NCBI RefSeq assembly: GCF_001592945.1
Contig: NZ_LRPB01000002.1
Coordinates: 124,001 to 188,000, forward strand
Direction: 5' to 3'
Length of the DNA stretch: 64,000 nucleotides
From: Roseivirga seohaensis
Lineage (GTDB): Bacteria; Bacteroidota; Bacteroidia; Cytophagales; Cyclobacteriaceae
This document shows positions 15,597 through 24,448 of this stretch, piece by piece (within the stretch, counting starts at the first letter, position 1; each line of letters opens with the position of its first letter). The position numbers were made by a program, and so were the translations under genes. The notes under the pieces were generated by a model. The model worked only from the letters and a program-made list of their open reading frames with translations. It did not search any database and was not told where the DNA came from.

Positions 15597-18101
15597 TTAC
15601 TCATCCCTTAATGCCTCAACTGGATTTCTATAAGCCGATTTTAAAGATTGAAAACTGATAGTTCCCCACGCTATAAGTAAAGCGGAACCACCAGCAATAA
15701 TAAATACCGTAGCGGTTATTGGGGTTTGGTATGCAAAATCGGACAACCAAGTTTTTACTGCATAATAGGCCAAAGGCGTTGCAATTAGGATTGCAATGAT
15801 TACCAATTTGGTGAATTCACTACTGAATAGAAGCACAATGTCTTTTACGCTAGCACCCAATACTTTTCTTACCCCTAATTCCTTGGTACGCTGCTCTGAA
15901 GTAAAGGCTGCCAGTCCGAATAAACCAATACAGGCAATTGATAAAGCCATTACCGTAAAGATATTGAGCACAGATGTCATGCGTTGCTCGGTACGGAAAC
16001 TGTTTTCAAAGTCTTGATCCATAAAGCTGTATTCAAATGGAAGCCCAGGTTTTATGGAGGCCAATTCACTTTTCACTTCATCTAATAGCTTAGACATTTT
16101 CTCTCCAGAATTTACCTGAGTTGGATCAACCCGGGCAGAAAGGTAGGAGGTGCCAATATTGTAGAGTTCACCATTGCCTTTATGGGCAATCATTAATGGA
16201 CTGATGCTCATTCTTAGGCTGTTGTAATTAAAGTCTTCTACCACACCAATCACCTCAAACTTTGGGCTCTCTGAACCTGGGAAGGTAAGGTGTTTACCTA
16301 GTGGGCTATCATTGTCGTAGGTTTCGGGGCCACCAAAACCTAAGGCTTTTGCACCAGAAACATTCAGAATAATGGCGTACTTGTCGCTCGCCATGTTATC
16401 GTCAAAGTTCCGTCCTACAATAAATTTCGGATTTAAAAGGTCGATGTAGTCTTCGTCTACAAGCAAACGATTAAGAGTAGTAGGGTTATTTTCGGGGCCT
16501 TCGGCTTTGTATTTATCTTCATTATAAATATTTGGGGCTACTAAATCTGAATAACCTACCTGGGTAAATGCGGAGTTTTGTTGCAATCTGTTTTGCAAAG
16601 CCACAATACTCGAAGGATCCATGAGCTCCAGATTATGTACCTGAAGAATATTTTCTTTTTCGAAGCCAACATTGTAATTGGCGGTATAGGTCAGTTGCTT
16701 CTGAACAAAGAATGTGGTGATAATAAGGGCTACGGAAATGGTGAACTGAAAAACGACTAAGGTATTCCTAATTCCTTTTCCTCTAAAGCCATTGCTTACT
16801 TTGCCTTTTAAAGCCTGAATGGGCTTGAAAGAGGAAAGATAAAAAGCAGGATAGCTGCCTGCTATAAGTCCCAAACCCAAAATGAAAACTAACAATCCAG
16901 CCAAAAACACGGGGTTGGATATTGCGGTTTGTAGGGAAAGCGTTTTGTTGGCAATTGTGTTGAACGAATTGATAAAGAGTTCACAAAGAATGAGTGCAAT
17001 CGTGGTGCCAGCTAAAACAAAAATTACAGATTCGAAAATGAATTGGTTAGCGATTGATTTTCGTCCAGAGCCCAACACTTTTCTAACGCCAACCTCTTTT
17101 GCTCTTCCAGCCGAACGGGCGGTAGAAAGGTTCATGAAGTTGATACAGGAAAGCATAAGCACTAAGATTCCTACAGCACCAAATATTTTAACGTAAGCGA
17201 TATTGCCTGAAGGCCCTATTCTATTTCCTGTAATTGGAGAATACAAGTAAGCTTCGCGAATGGGCTGCATGGTGAGTGTCCATTTTTTACCATCAGGAAC
17301 AAATTCCGCATAAGATTCGCCAAAGGCACGTTCTACGGCTGGAGCCGCCCACTTTGGAGGAATGGCCTGTAGTTTTTCATTGATTTTTGAGAGATCGGCA
17401 CTGGGAGCGACTTTCACATAAGTCACAAAGGTTGTCCAAACCCATGTCCATTGGCGTGCTTTGATATGACGGTAAGTACTCATGGAAGTCATCATATCGA
17501 ACTGGATATGAGAGTTAGAAGGAATATCTTCCAGCACTGCCGTTACTTTAAACGACCCAGCGTTTTCGCCTTGTCTTACTTCTAAAATTTTACCCATGGC
17601 GTCTTCTTCCCCAAAATACTTGGTGGCCATGCTTTTGGTAATGATAATGCTCAAGGGTTCTACTAAGGCCGTTTCAGGGTTTCCTTCTAAAACAGGAAAG
17701 GAGAATAGGTTGAAGAAATTAGCTTCGGCTGAATAAACTCTTGCTTCTTTAAACGAAACAGGATCACCATTTTTTGGCTCATAAGTGACTAAGTTCTCAC
17801 CAGAATCATGAATGCGCAGTACCTCCGTAAATTCCGGAATATCTTCGCGAAGTGCTACCGCTACTCCAGGGGCAGTGGAGGCAAACTCCGCATCCCAATC
17901 GCCCCAAATTAAGGGTTGGTTAATTCGATATACTTGATCGGCATCTTTGTGGAAGTTGTCATACGACAATTCTTCTTGAACATAAAGGCTAATTAGTAGG
18001 CAGGCGGTAATGCCAATGGAGAGCCCAAGAATATTGAGAATGGTGAATTGCTTGTTTGCGATGGCGTTGCGCCAGGCAACCTTGAACATATTCTTCAGCA
18101 T
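15597..18101 (-). CDS. FtsX/MacB-type ABC transporter permease
   Basis: An 834-residue permease with a duplicated layout. Each half has one membrane helix, a large periplasmic MacB-like domain, then three helices. The N-terminal half starts FKVAWRNAIANKQFTILNILGLSIG. FtsX-domain signatures are ARSAGRAKEVGVRKVLGSGR in the first half and RTKELGVRKVLGASVKDI in the second. Such Bacteroidota proteins work with a separate ATPase, which is not in this neighbourhood, so the substrate is unknown. Transport of lipoproteins, peptides or signalling is possible. It has an octanucleotide array about 155 bases upstream. Confidence 0.9.
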   Translation of the reverse strand: MLKNMFKVAWRNAIANKQFTILNILGLSIGITACLLISLYVQEELSYDNFHKDADQVYRINQPLIWGDWDAEFASTAPGVAVALREDIPEFTEVLRIHDSGENLVTYEPKNGDPVSFKEARVYSAEANFFNLFSFPVLEGNPETALVEPLSIIITKSMATKYFGEEDAMGKILEVRQGENAGSFKVTAVLEDIPSNSHIQFDMMTSMSTYRHIKARQWTWVWTTFVTYVKVAPSADLSKINEKLQAIPPKWAAPAVERAFGESYAEFVPDGKKWTLTMQPIREAYLYSPITGNRIGPSGNIAYVKIFGAVGILVLMLSCINFMNLSTARSAGRAKEVGVRKVLGSGRKSIANQFIFESVIFVLAGTTIALILCELFINSFNTIANKTLSLQTAISNPVFLAGLLVFILGLGLIAGSYPAFYLSSFKPIQALKGKVSNGFRGKGIRNTLVVFQFTISVALIITTFFVQKQLTYTANYNVGFEKENILQVHNLELMDPSSIVALQNRLQQNSAFTQVGYSDLVAPNIYNEDKYKAEGPENNPTTLNRLLVDEDYIDLLNPKFIVGRNFDDNMASDKYAIILNVSGAKALGFGGPETYDNDSPLGKHLTFPGSESPKFEVIGVVEDFNYNSLRMSISPLMIAHKGNGELYNIGTSYLSARVDPTQVNSGEKMSKLLDEVKSELASIKPGLPFEYSFMDQDFENSFRTEQRMTSVLNIFTVMALSIACIGLFGLAAFTSEQRTKELGVRKVLGASVKDIVLLFSSEFTKLVIIAILIATPLAYYAVKTWLSDFAYQTPITATVFIIAGGSALLIAWGTISFQSLKSAYRNPVEALRDE

Positions 18102-18255
18102 GGGAATGAATTTAGGTATTTCTGTTGGTTTGTTTCCAAATCGAGTGCCAAAAGAAAGTAGGTGTTTAGGGGCTGAAATAAGTCTTTTTGAAGCTTCTAG
18201 CTTTTTGTTTTGTGCCCTAGAGAACAGTAGTGTTCGGTGGCGGACGGTGGGAATG

Positions 18256-18303
18256 TGTTGAAGTAAGGAAGTATTGAAGTGTTTGGGTGTTGAAGTGTTA
18301 ACG
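18256..18303. repeat. Octanucleotide array (six 8-bp units)
   Basis: Six consecutive 8-base units occupy exactly 48 bp. Units include TGTTGAAG (twice), TAAGGAAG and TATTGAAG; the fourth and sixth are more divergent. The array lies between the permease start (18101) and the 154-bp inverted-repeat element. The remaining 18104-18255 bases show nothing else I can name. Confidence 0.6.
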
Positions 18304-18312
18304 TTAAAATAA

Positions 18313-18466
18313 CTGTCGCAGGTTTTCCAAACCTGTGACGCTTTATGGATTTTAGGACTCTATCCGTTTAATGCGGAAGTGCTTTATTTTCTAGGAATTG
18401 AGTTTTAATAATTGGGACAGAGTCCCTTTTTAATAAGTAGTCACAGGTTTGGAAAACTTGAGACAG
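18313..18466. mobile_element. MITE-like inverted-repeat element, copy 1 (154 bp)
   Basis: The 27-bp ends (18313-18339 and 18440-18466) are inverted repeats matching at 25 of 27 positions. Each end contains its own small hairpin (AGGTTT-TCC-AAACCT on the left). Inside are a GGACTCTATCC-type segment (18355) and the palindrome GGGAC-AGA-GTCCC (18414-18426). No coding capacity is present. A second copy with the same internal order lies at 19591-19741. The element looks like a non-autonomous, palindrome-rich repeat; its mobility is inferred only. Confidence 0.65.
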
Positions 18467-18517
18467 AAGAGCTCTACTAATAAAAAAAGATGACCTACCA
18501 TAAAGCAGAATCAAAAA

Positions 18518-19495
18518 TCATTGGCTGCTTCGTTTAGTCACATTGTGCTTATCTAGCATTTTTTTAATTTTCTCTTCTTTACCAGAAGTCCATCTCTCAA
18601 GAATTTTACCTTCAGGAGAAATGAGTAAGTAAGTTGGCAACACGTTTATTCCATATTTCGAGAATATTTCCTTTTTATTTTCAGCTTCCCATAAAACTGG
18701 CCAGGGTAAGTTTATTTCTCTTTTCTCAGCTAGACTAGCCCAGCCTTTGTAGTTATAATCTTCATTGAATGTCAAGACACTAAGGTTATCGTATTCTGAA
18801 ACAATCTCTACCATTCTGGGGTATGCTATCCAGCACCAGCCACAACTGGTAGATGCAAAATCAAGGATTAAAAAATCTCCCCTCAAGTTATTGGTATTAA
18901 CTTTTTGCCCATCTATCGTATTTGCAACGAAATCCATCATCTGATCACCTTCTTTTAATTTTGCGCCTTTGTCAAGTTCAAGTAAGTTGAGGTTATATTT
19001 GGCGGTTTTCTGTATAGATTCTGGAGTTTTTGCAAGAAGCCTTTCTGTATCTTTTGGAAGCAATAAGTTACTTCTTGAGGCTAAAAAATTATGCGCCACT
19101 TTGTGATCAATGTTTTTCTCCAGTATTTGAGCTTTCTCTTCCTTATTGGCAGCTAATAGGCTATCCCATAACATTTGAGAAGGAGACCCTTTAGAAATAA
19201 TACCACCTACAAAGCCAGATTTAGGTATATAAACTTCAATGTCGTTATTGTCGATCCATATAGATTGGATTCTGCTCTTATAAACAACTGTCATTAATTC
19301 TGGTGAGTTGAGCTTTCTCGATATCGTTATCTCAGGTTTATCTGTAGGTAAGTTGAACTGGCCTTCACTAAAGTCGATCCTTATTTGGTCTTTGTCCTTA
19401 AAACCATCGAGTTTGAACGTTAGCCTTAAAGAATCTTGAGCGTTAAGACTAACGAATGAAGCAAAGAGAAGAGTGAATATTAGGTGTGCTCTCAT
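18518..19495 (-). CDS. TlpA-like thiol-disulfide oxidoreductase (thioredoxin domain)
   Basis: The 325-residue protein has a signal peptide ending near FVSLNAQ (20). A Bacteroidota-type N-terminal beta domain (about 22-110) and a helical linker follow. The C-terminal AhpC/TlpA-like thioredoxin domain has the redox motif CGWC at 218-221 and a cis-Pro in INVLPTYLLISPEGK. Such proteins reduce or shuffle disulfides in the periplasm. The gene lies alone, exactly between two direct copies of the MITE-like element, so it could be lost or moved as a cassette. The start ATG gives a normal signal peptide. Confidence 0.88.
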   Translation of the reverse strand: MRAHLIFTLLFASFVSLNAQDSLRLTFKLDGFKDKDQIRIDFSEGQFNLPTDKPEITISRKLNSPELMTVVYKSRIQSIWIDNNDIEVYIPKSGFVGGIISKGSPSQMLWDSLLAANKEEKAQILEKNIDHKVAHNFLASRSNLLLPKDTERLLAKTPESIQKTAKYNLNLLELDKGAKLKEGDQMMDFVANTIDGQKVNTNNLRGDFLILDFASTSCGWCWIAYPRMVEIVSEYDNLSVLTFNEDYNYKGWASLAEKREINLPWPVLWEAENKKEIFSKYGINVLPTYLLISPEGKILERWTSGKEEKIKKMLDKHNVTKRSSQ

Positions 19496-19590
19496 GATAA
19501 TTATTTCAATATTAGTCTAATATAAACCATATTTATTGTAATAAAAAGATGGTTTAGTTAGAGGTTGTTTCACCTATGTGTAATCACGAA

Positions 19591-19741
19591 CAATCAGAGG
19601 TTTTTCGAACCCGTCACTATGGGGTTTAGCACTCTGTCCGTTTGGCACCAAAGCAATTGATTGTTTTTCGGGGGTAAGTTCTTTTTAACGGGACAGAGTC
19701 CCTTTTTAATAGATGTCACAGGTTCGGAGAACCTGCGACAG
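19591..19741. mobile_element. MITE-like inverted-repeat element, copy 2 (151 bp)
   Basis: The right end (19715-19741) matches the copy 1 ends closely. It differs at two paired positions, so that its hairpin AGGTTC-GAACCT form keeps pairing. The left end (19591-19617) is decayed (about 19 of 27). The internal ACTCTGTCC segment (19631) and GGGAC-AGA-GTCCC palindrome (19690-19702) followed by a TTTTTAATA tract are shared with copy 1 in the same order. The rest of the 19496-19920 gap holds a small CCCCGC-GCGGGG hairpin at 19769 and the htpG terminator. Confidence 0.62.
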
Positions 19742-19862
19742 GAGAGTGAGTTTGCAAATCCACCCCAGCCCCGCCAGCGGGGTATATTCGAGGTTTATTA
19801 AAGTGTTGATGTTCAACTCTAGCAGTCATGTTGAGCTTGTCTTTAGCCATATCTATAGATAC

Positions 19863-19894
19863 AAAAAGCCTCAATCCATTGCTGAATTGAGGCT
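19863..19894 (-). terminator. Rho-independent terminator of htpG
   Basis: Read on the minus strand, a 9-bp stem (AGCCTCAAT / ATTGAGGCT) is followed by five T. It starts 27 bases after the htpG stop. Confidence 0.85.
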
Positions 19895-19920
19895 TCTGAT
19901 TTGATATATGTTGTCTAGAA

Positions 19921-21813
19921 TTACTCGCCTAAAATGGCTGTACTTCTTTTGATGAAATCGGTAAGGGCTTTGCCTTCTAACAAGCCTTGAGAAAGTAAAG
20001 CCAAATCGAATGCTTGTTTTGCCAAACCTTCTTTGTCGCCTTCTTCTGTAGCTTTGATGATTTTATCTACCAATTTATGGTTTCCGTTTACGGTTACATT
20101 GTAGTTGTCTGGCATTGAACCGAACATATTGAAACCGCCACCGCCTGTTGCTTGCATGTCTTTCATTCTTCGCATAAACTCAGGCATGGTTACAGAAACT
20201 GGAGCATCTGATGGCGCTAAAGGCTCAACAGCAACGGTATACGCTTTGTTATTGATCGCCTTATCGAAGATGCCTTTTACGGCTTCTTTCTGCTCGTCAT
20301 TAATCACCAACTCGCGCTTCTCATCTTTGTCAATCAGCTTGTCGATGTTGTCGGCATCCACACGTTTGATTTGCGTGTTCTCCAGCTTGGTTTCCATGTG
20401 GTTAATAAAGTGGCTGTCGATTGGAGTATCCAGCACAATCACATCATAACCCTTGTCAACGGCATCTGTAATAAACGTATCCTGCTTGGCAACATTGGTA
20501 GCATAAAGCCAAATTTTGTTTTTGTCTTTGTCTACTTGGTTGGCTTCAATGTGCGCTTCGTACTCCTTCATTGTAAAGTACTTGCCCGCAGTGTTTTTCA
20601 CCAATACAAAGTCTTTTGCTTTGTCGTAGAATTTCTCGTCAGAGATCATTCCGTACTTCACAAAAAGACCGATGTCTTCCCATTTGCTTTCGTAAGATTC
20701 ACGCTCTTTTTTGAAAAGCTCGCTCAGTTTGTCAGCCACTTTTTTAGAAATGTAAGTATTGATTTTCTTCACATTTCCGTCCGATTGTAAGTAGCTACGC
20801 GAAACGTTCAATGGAATGTCAGGCGAGTCAATTACACCGTGAAGCAACATCAAGAATTCAGGCACCACATCCTTCGTTTCGTCAGTAATAAATACTTGAC
20901 GAGAGTAAAGCTGGATTTTGTTTTTCTGAATTTCGAAATCCTTTTTCAGTTTAGGGAAGTAAAGAATACCTGTAAGTTCGAACGGATAATCTACGTTGAG
21001 GTGAATCCAGAACAATGGCTCTTCAGAGAATGGGTAAAGCTCTTTGTAGAAGTTTAAGTAGTCTTCATCCGTTAAGTCATTTGGTGATTTCGTCCAAAGT
21101 GGCGTAGTGTTGTTAATGATGTTATCCACCTTAATCGTTTTCCACTTCTTCTTGCCCTCTTTGTCTTCACCGTCTTCAACCTGCTTGTCTTTCTCTCCAA
21201 ATTTCACTTCGATAGGAAGGAACTTGGCGTATTTGTCTAGCACATTTTGAATTCGAGACTCTTCCAAAAATTCTTCAGAATCTTTGTTCACGTGAAGCGT
21301 GATGGTTGTACCTCTTTCTTTTCTTTTGCCTTCGGTAATTTCGAATTCCGTAGAACCGTCACAGATCCATTTGGCTGGTTCTGCACCTTCTTGGTAAGAA
21401 AGGGTGTCAATCTCTACATTATCGGCTACCATAAAGGCAGAGTAGAAACCCAAACCAAATTTACCGATGATTTCTTTGGCATCGCCCGCATCTTTAAACT
21501 TCTCTACAAATTCAGTGGCACCAGAGAAGGCAATTTGGTTGATGTATTTTTTGATCTCCTCAGCCGTCATCCCGATTCCTCGGTCGCTTATGGTAATCGT
21601 CTTTTTCTTTTTGTTTACGCTTACTTCTACCCTTACCTCTCCGAGGTCGCCTTTGTATTCGCCTAATGCGGCAAGGCGTTTCATTTTCTGACTGGCATCA
21701 ACTGCGTTCGATACCAATTCTCTTAAAAAGATCTCATGATCTGAATAGAGAAACTTCTTGATGATTGGGAAAATATTCTCGGTGTGAATCGAGATTGTAC
21801 CTTTTTCTTGCAT
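19921..21813 (-). CDS. htpG: Molecular chaperone HtpG (Hsp90)
   Basis: A 630-residue cytoplasmic Hsp90. The N-terminal GHKL ATPase has FLRELVSNAVDASQK (helix with the catalytic Glu and ADP-contact Asn) and SDRGIGMT. IGKFGLGFYSAFMVAD and the GTTITLHV strand follow. The middle domain has FWIHLNVDYPFELTGILYFP and PLNVSRSYLQSD. A C-terminal dimerisation domain includes a Gly-rich turn and MPDNYNVTVNGNHKLV. Length and motif order are normal. It has its own terminator and a sigma54-like promoter candidate, so it is a single-gene stress unit. Confidence 0.97.
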   Translation of the reverse strand: MQEKGTISIHTENIFPIIKKFLYSDHEIFLRELVSNAVDASQKMKRLAALGEYKGDLGEVRVEVSVNKKKKTITISDRGIGMTAEEIKKYINQIAFSGATEFVEKFKDAGDAKEIIGKFGLGFYSAFMVADNVEIDTLSYQEGAEPAKWICDGSTEFEITEGKRKERGTTITLHVNKDSEEFLEESRIQNVLDKYAKFLPIEVKFGEKDKQVEDGEDKEGKKKWKTIKVDNIINNTTPLWTKSPNDLTDEDYLNFYKELYPFSEEPLFWIHLNVDYPFELTGILYFPKLKKDFEIQKNKIQLYSRQVFITDETKDVVPEFLMLLHGVIDSPDIPLNVSRSYLQSDGNVKKINTYISKKVADKLSELFKKERESYESKWEDIGLFVKYGMISDEKFYDKAKDFVLVKNTAGKYFTMKEYEAHIEANQVDKDKNKIWLYATNVAKQDTFITDAVDKGYDVIVLDTPIDSHFINHMETKLENTQIKRVDADNIDKLIDKDEKRELVINDEQKEAVKGIFDKAINNKAYTVAVEPLAPSDAPVSVTMPEFMRRMKDMQATGGGGFNMFGSMPDNYNVTVNGNHKLVDKIIKATEEGDKEGLAKQAFDLALLSQGLLEGKALTDFIKRSTAILGE

Positions 21814-21849
21814 GGCTTATTGTCAGTTTTTTTAATCCAAGTGCAACAA

Positions 21850-21865
21850 GACAAAGGCCATACCA
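21850..21865 (-). promoter_or_regulatory. Candidate sigma54 promoter of htpG
   Basis: On the minus strand, TGGTATG-GCCT-TTGTC fits the -24/-12 form TGGYAYR-N4-TTGC with one change (T for C). It lies about 37 bases upstream of the htpG ATG, leaving a leader of roughly 25 bases. No TAnnTTTG element is visible. Confidence 0.38.
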
Positions 21866-22047
21866 AGCAGGAAGGGGTGACAGGGTGGCAGAATTGGCTG
21901 AGCGTAATGGGAATTTTGAACTCAAATACCACAAATACATAGCATGATTAGAAAATAGAAATGAGCAAATTATTAATTAAAATAAATATGGATTTATATG
22001 GTATTGCTTAACTTGAGGCATAGTTGATTCTTGAAAAAAAAAGCATA

Positions 22048-23286
22048 ATGTATTTAGTAATCAATAGAGTCAGGTTAATAACTAACTCAAATAAAAAATA
22101 TTTTTTAATCCTGTTTTTGCTGCTCTTCTGGGCTTGTTCAACACAGAAGGAAAATGTAAATGGTGATGCCTTAGGTAAATTTGAACTTGAGAAAGTAGGG
22201 GAAAAGGTTTTTTATTTGGACAGTACGTTGGCTCCCTATAACCAGTCCATCTTAACTTTTGAACAGGACGGAACTACCAAACTGTCCATCTTTAATCATT
22301 TGAATGTTAGTGTGAACGTTTTTAACTACTCCACAGGCCAAGTAGAAAAGCAGATAGGCTTTCTGAAAGATGGACCGGACGGAATTGGTTCACTTATGAA
22401 TATGGGGCACTTCATTCAAAACTCAGATTCCATATTCTTTTTCAATCATTGGCAAAGCAGGGTACACTTAATGAATGCAAAAGGTGAGAAGTTACGTTCC
22501 TATGATGTTGGAATAGGGAATGATAGTGAAGAACAGTCGAAACAAGGGTTTCACATGATGGTGTCACCCCTTTCCCAAGCTTTTAAAAATGGTGATCGTC
22601 TTTTTATTTCTGTCCAGAATGCAGGAGCAAATCCTTTTGATGATCAGCGACTGATCTATATGATTGAGTTGAATTTGAGGACGGGAGAACGAGAGTACCA
22701 TTCGCTTCCTCAACCTTTAATGTTGAATAATTTCTGGGGAGTTTATACTCCATTTTCCTCTTCTTTGGCATTTAACCCTAACACTCAAGAGTTCAGTTTG
22801 AGTTACACTAAAAATCCAGAAGTGGATATTATTTCGATTTCAAATTTGGATAGCATTCAAGAAAGTAAGTCGGTAAAATCTGAATACATGAGAGAGATGA
22901 AGCCGCTCCCTAAGCGTAACGATACGCCCACTTTGTATGGCTATAGTTTTAAAGAGCTTGGCCCTCTCACCAACATGGAGGGTTTTTATATGAACTACAT
23001 TTATGACCCTTATAAGGATGTTTATTATCGGGTAGCGCTTCATGAAAGAACGCCTGAACAATATGAAAAAGGTAAAAGTGGTTTTAGGCTTTCAATAATT
23101 GTAGTAGACTCAAATTTTGAGAAGCTTGATGAACTTGAATTGACTGAAGGGTTATATGAATATCAAACTTCCTTTGTAAGCAGAGAAGGCCTACACTTGG
23201 CACGCCAAATTGATTATCAGCCTGATGAGGATCAGTTAGTATTTGATGTGTTTGGAATTAAATACAAGGATTATCATCAACCATAG
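22048..23286 (+). CDS. DUF4221-like lipoprotein, predicted beta-propeller
   Basis: The protein has a lipoprotein signal whose lipobox FWAC puts the lipidated Cys at residue 30, after the hydrophobic run YFLILFLLLFWA. About 380 residues of predicted beta structure follow. C-terminal features DVYYRVALHERTPEQYEKG and YQTSFVSREGLHLARQ match those of the lipoprotein at 14000-15163, so the two are paralogues. A TTG at 22024 could extend the frame by eight codons, but the ATG at 22048 is more likely. The next lipoprotein starts five bases after this stop, suggesting an operon. Confidence 0.75.
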   Translation: MYLVINRVRLITNSNKKYFLILFLLLFWACSTQKENVNGDALGKFELEKVGEKVFYLDSTLAPYNQSILTFEQDGTTKLSIFNHLNVSVNVFNYSTGQVEKQIGFLKDGPDGIGSLMNMGHFIQNSDSIFFFNHWQSRVHLMNAKGEKLRSYDVGIGNDSEEQSKQGFHMMVSPLSQAFKNGDRLFISVQNAGANPFDDQRLIYMIELNLRTGEREYHSLPQPLMLNNFWGVYTPFSSSLAFNPNTQEFSLSYTKNPEVDIISISNLDSIQESKSVKSEYMREMKPLPKRNDTPTLYGYSFKELGPLTNMEGFYMNYIYDPYKDVYYRVALHERTPEQYEKGKSGFRLSIIVVDSNFEKLDELELTEGLYEYQTSFVSREGLHLARQIDYQPDEDQLVFDVFGIKYKDYHQP

Positions 23287-23290
23287 GACT

Positions 23291-24442
23291 ATGAATTATA
23301 AAACTTGGTGGCTCTTCCTAATCACATTGGCCGTTTTTAGCTGCTCAAAGCCTGAAGTTAAAAACGAAAGATTTGTTACGATTAACGCTGCTAAACCCAA
23401 TTTGAAGGAGCCAGTGGCTAGTCAGCAGCTCTTTAAGAGTGTGCAAATTGTTTCGCTAGAGACCAACGATAAGTTACTTATGGCGGCCGCTAATCAAGTT
23501 AAATTTTTTGAGGATCAGTACTTTGTACTGGATAGACAGATACAGAAACTATTCGTATTTGATTTGCAAGGCAATTTTAAGTATCAAATCGGTACAGAAG
23601 GAGATGGGCCAGGAGAGTACCGGGAAATTGTTGATTTTGATATCGATGAGATTTCAAAGAAACTCTATATGTTTTGCCCTGAACAATTGGCCATTCAAGT
23701 TTATACCACATCGGGTGAGCATATAGAAAGAATAAAACTAGATTTCTATTCGAGTCGATTTAGCCTACTTGGTAATGATAAGCTCGCTTTTTATACCAAT
23801 TATAACCCTAGCGATGTTTCAGGTTATAACAATGTTTTGATTACAGACATGAAAGGTAAGGTGTTGAAGAAATACTTTTCTTATCCTAAATCAATCCAAT
23901 CTTCTGTAGGATTTTCTGGGCTTTTTGCAGGAAATGGTGATTCAGGATTTTATGCCCATGCTTTTTCTGACACTTTACATCTGCTGAATATCGAAACCGG
24001 TGAAATCGATCAAAGTATCAAGTTCGATTTTGATGGTAAAGAATGGCCGCATGGATTTAATTTTAATAAACTGGGCTCGATAGATATATCCTGGCTAAAC
24101 ACATCCTTTTTTTACAATGACCACTTTCTCTTTCAGGGTATAATGCATGAAAGAAGAAATCGACATTTGATTTACAATAGGAAGAATGGTCATGCCTTTA
24201 ATGAGAATGACGTATCGGAAGACCTCCTATTCAAAATGATAAACGCCCCAAAAACAGTGCTGCCAGATGGAACTTATGTTTCGAGTCTATCTTCACTAGG
24301 TATCGGTGTATTGAAAAAAGTATACTCTGAAGAGTGGGAGCAATTTGTGGTGAATTACCCTGAGTTAGTACCACCTCTATTAGCGTTAGAGCAAGAACAA
24401 AACCCTGTGCTAATTCTGTTTAAGCTAAATAGTGATTTATAG
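23291..24442 (+). CDS. 6-bladed beta-propeller lipoprotein
   Basis: The 383-residue product begins with a lipoprotein signal (MNYKTWWLFLITLAVFSC, Cys18). The segment LFVFDLQGNFKYQIGTEGDGPGEYREIVDFDID carries the G-GPGEY hallmark of the Bacteroidota 6-bladed beta-propeller (DUF4934-like) lipoproteins. Their function is not known; many sit in small lipoprotein clusters. An in-frame ATG at 23243 lies inside the preceding gene and would spoil the signal peptide, so the ATG at 23291 is chosen. It converges with the giant surface protein gene with only 6 bases between the stops. Confidence 0.85.
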   Translation: MNYKTWWLFLITLAVFSCSKPEVKNERFVTINAAKPNLKEPVASQQLFKSVQIVSLETNDKLLMAAANQVKFFEDQYFVLDRQIQKLFVFDLQGNFKYQIGTEGDGPGEYREIVDFDIDEISKKLYMFCPEQLAIQVYTTSGEHIERIKLDFYSSRFSLLGNDKLAFYTNYNPSDVSGYNNVLITDMKGKVLKKYFSYPKSIQSSVGFSGLFAGNGDSGFYAHAFSDTLHLLNIETGEIDQSIKFDFDGKEWPHGFNFNKLGSIDISWLNTSFFYNDHFLFQGIMHERRNRHLIYNRKNGHAFNENDVSEDLLFKMINAPKTVLPDGTYVSSLSSLGIGVLKKVYSEEWEQFVVNYPELVPPLLALEQEQNPVLILFKLNSDL

Positions 24443-24448
24443 TCCCAC

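Noticed and set aside
20105-21691. Open frames on the plus strand opposite htpG
   Set aside because: They are codon shadows of the conserved htpG frame; no start signals or family features.
21875-21925. tRNA-like segment (GGTGGCAGAATTGGCTGAGCG) upstream of htpG
   Set aside because: It resembles a D-arm of a tRNA-Leu or -Ser, but no matching acceptor, anticodon or T-arm can be built around it.
22024-22047. TTG start for the lipoprotein at 22048
   Set aside because: The ATG eight codons later is a stronger start and the lipoprotein signal stays intact.
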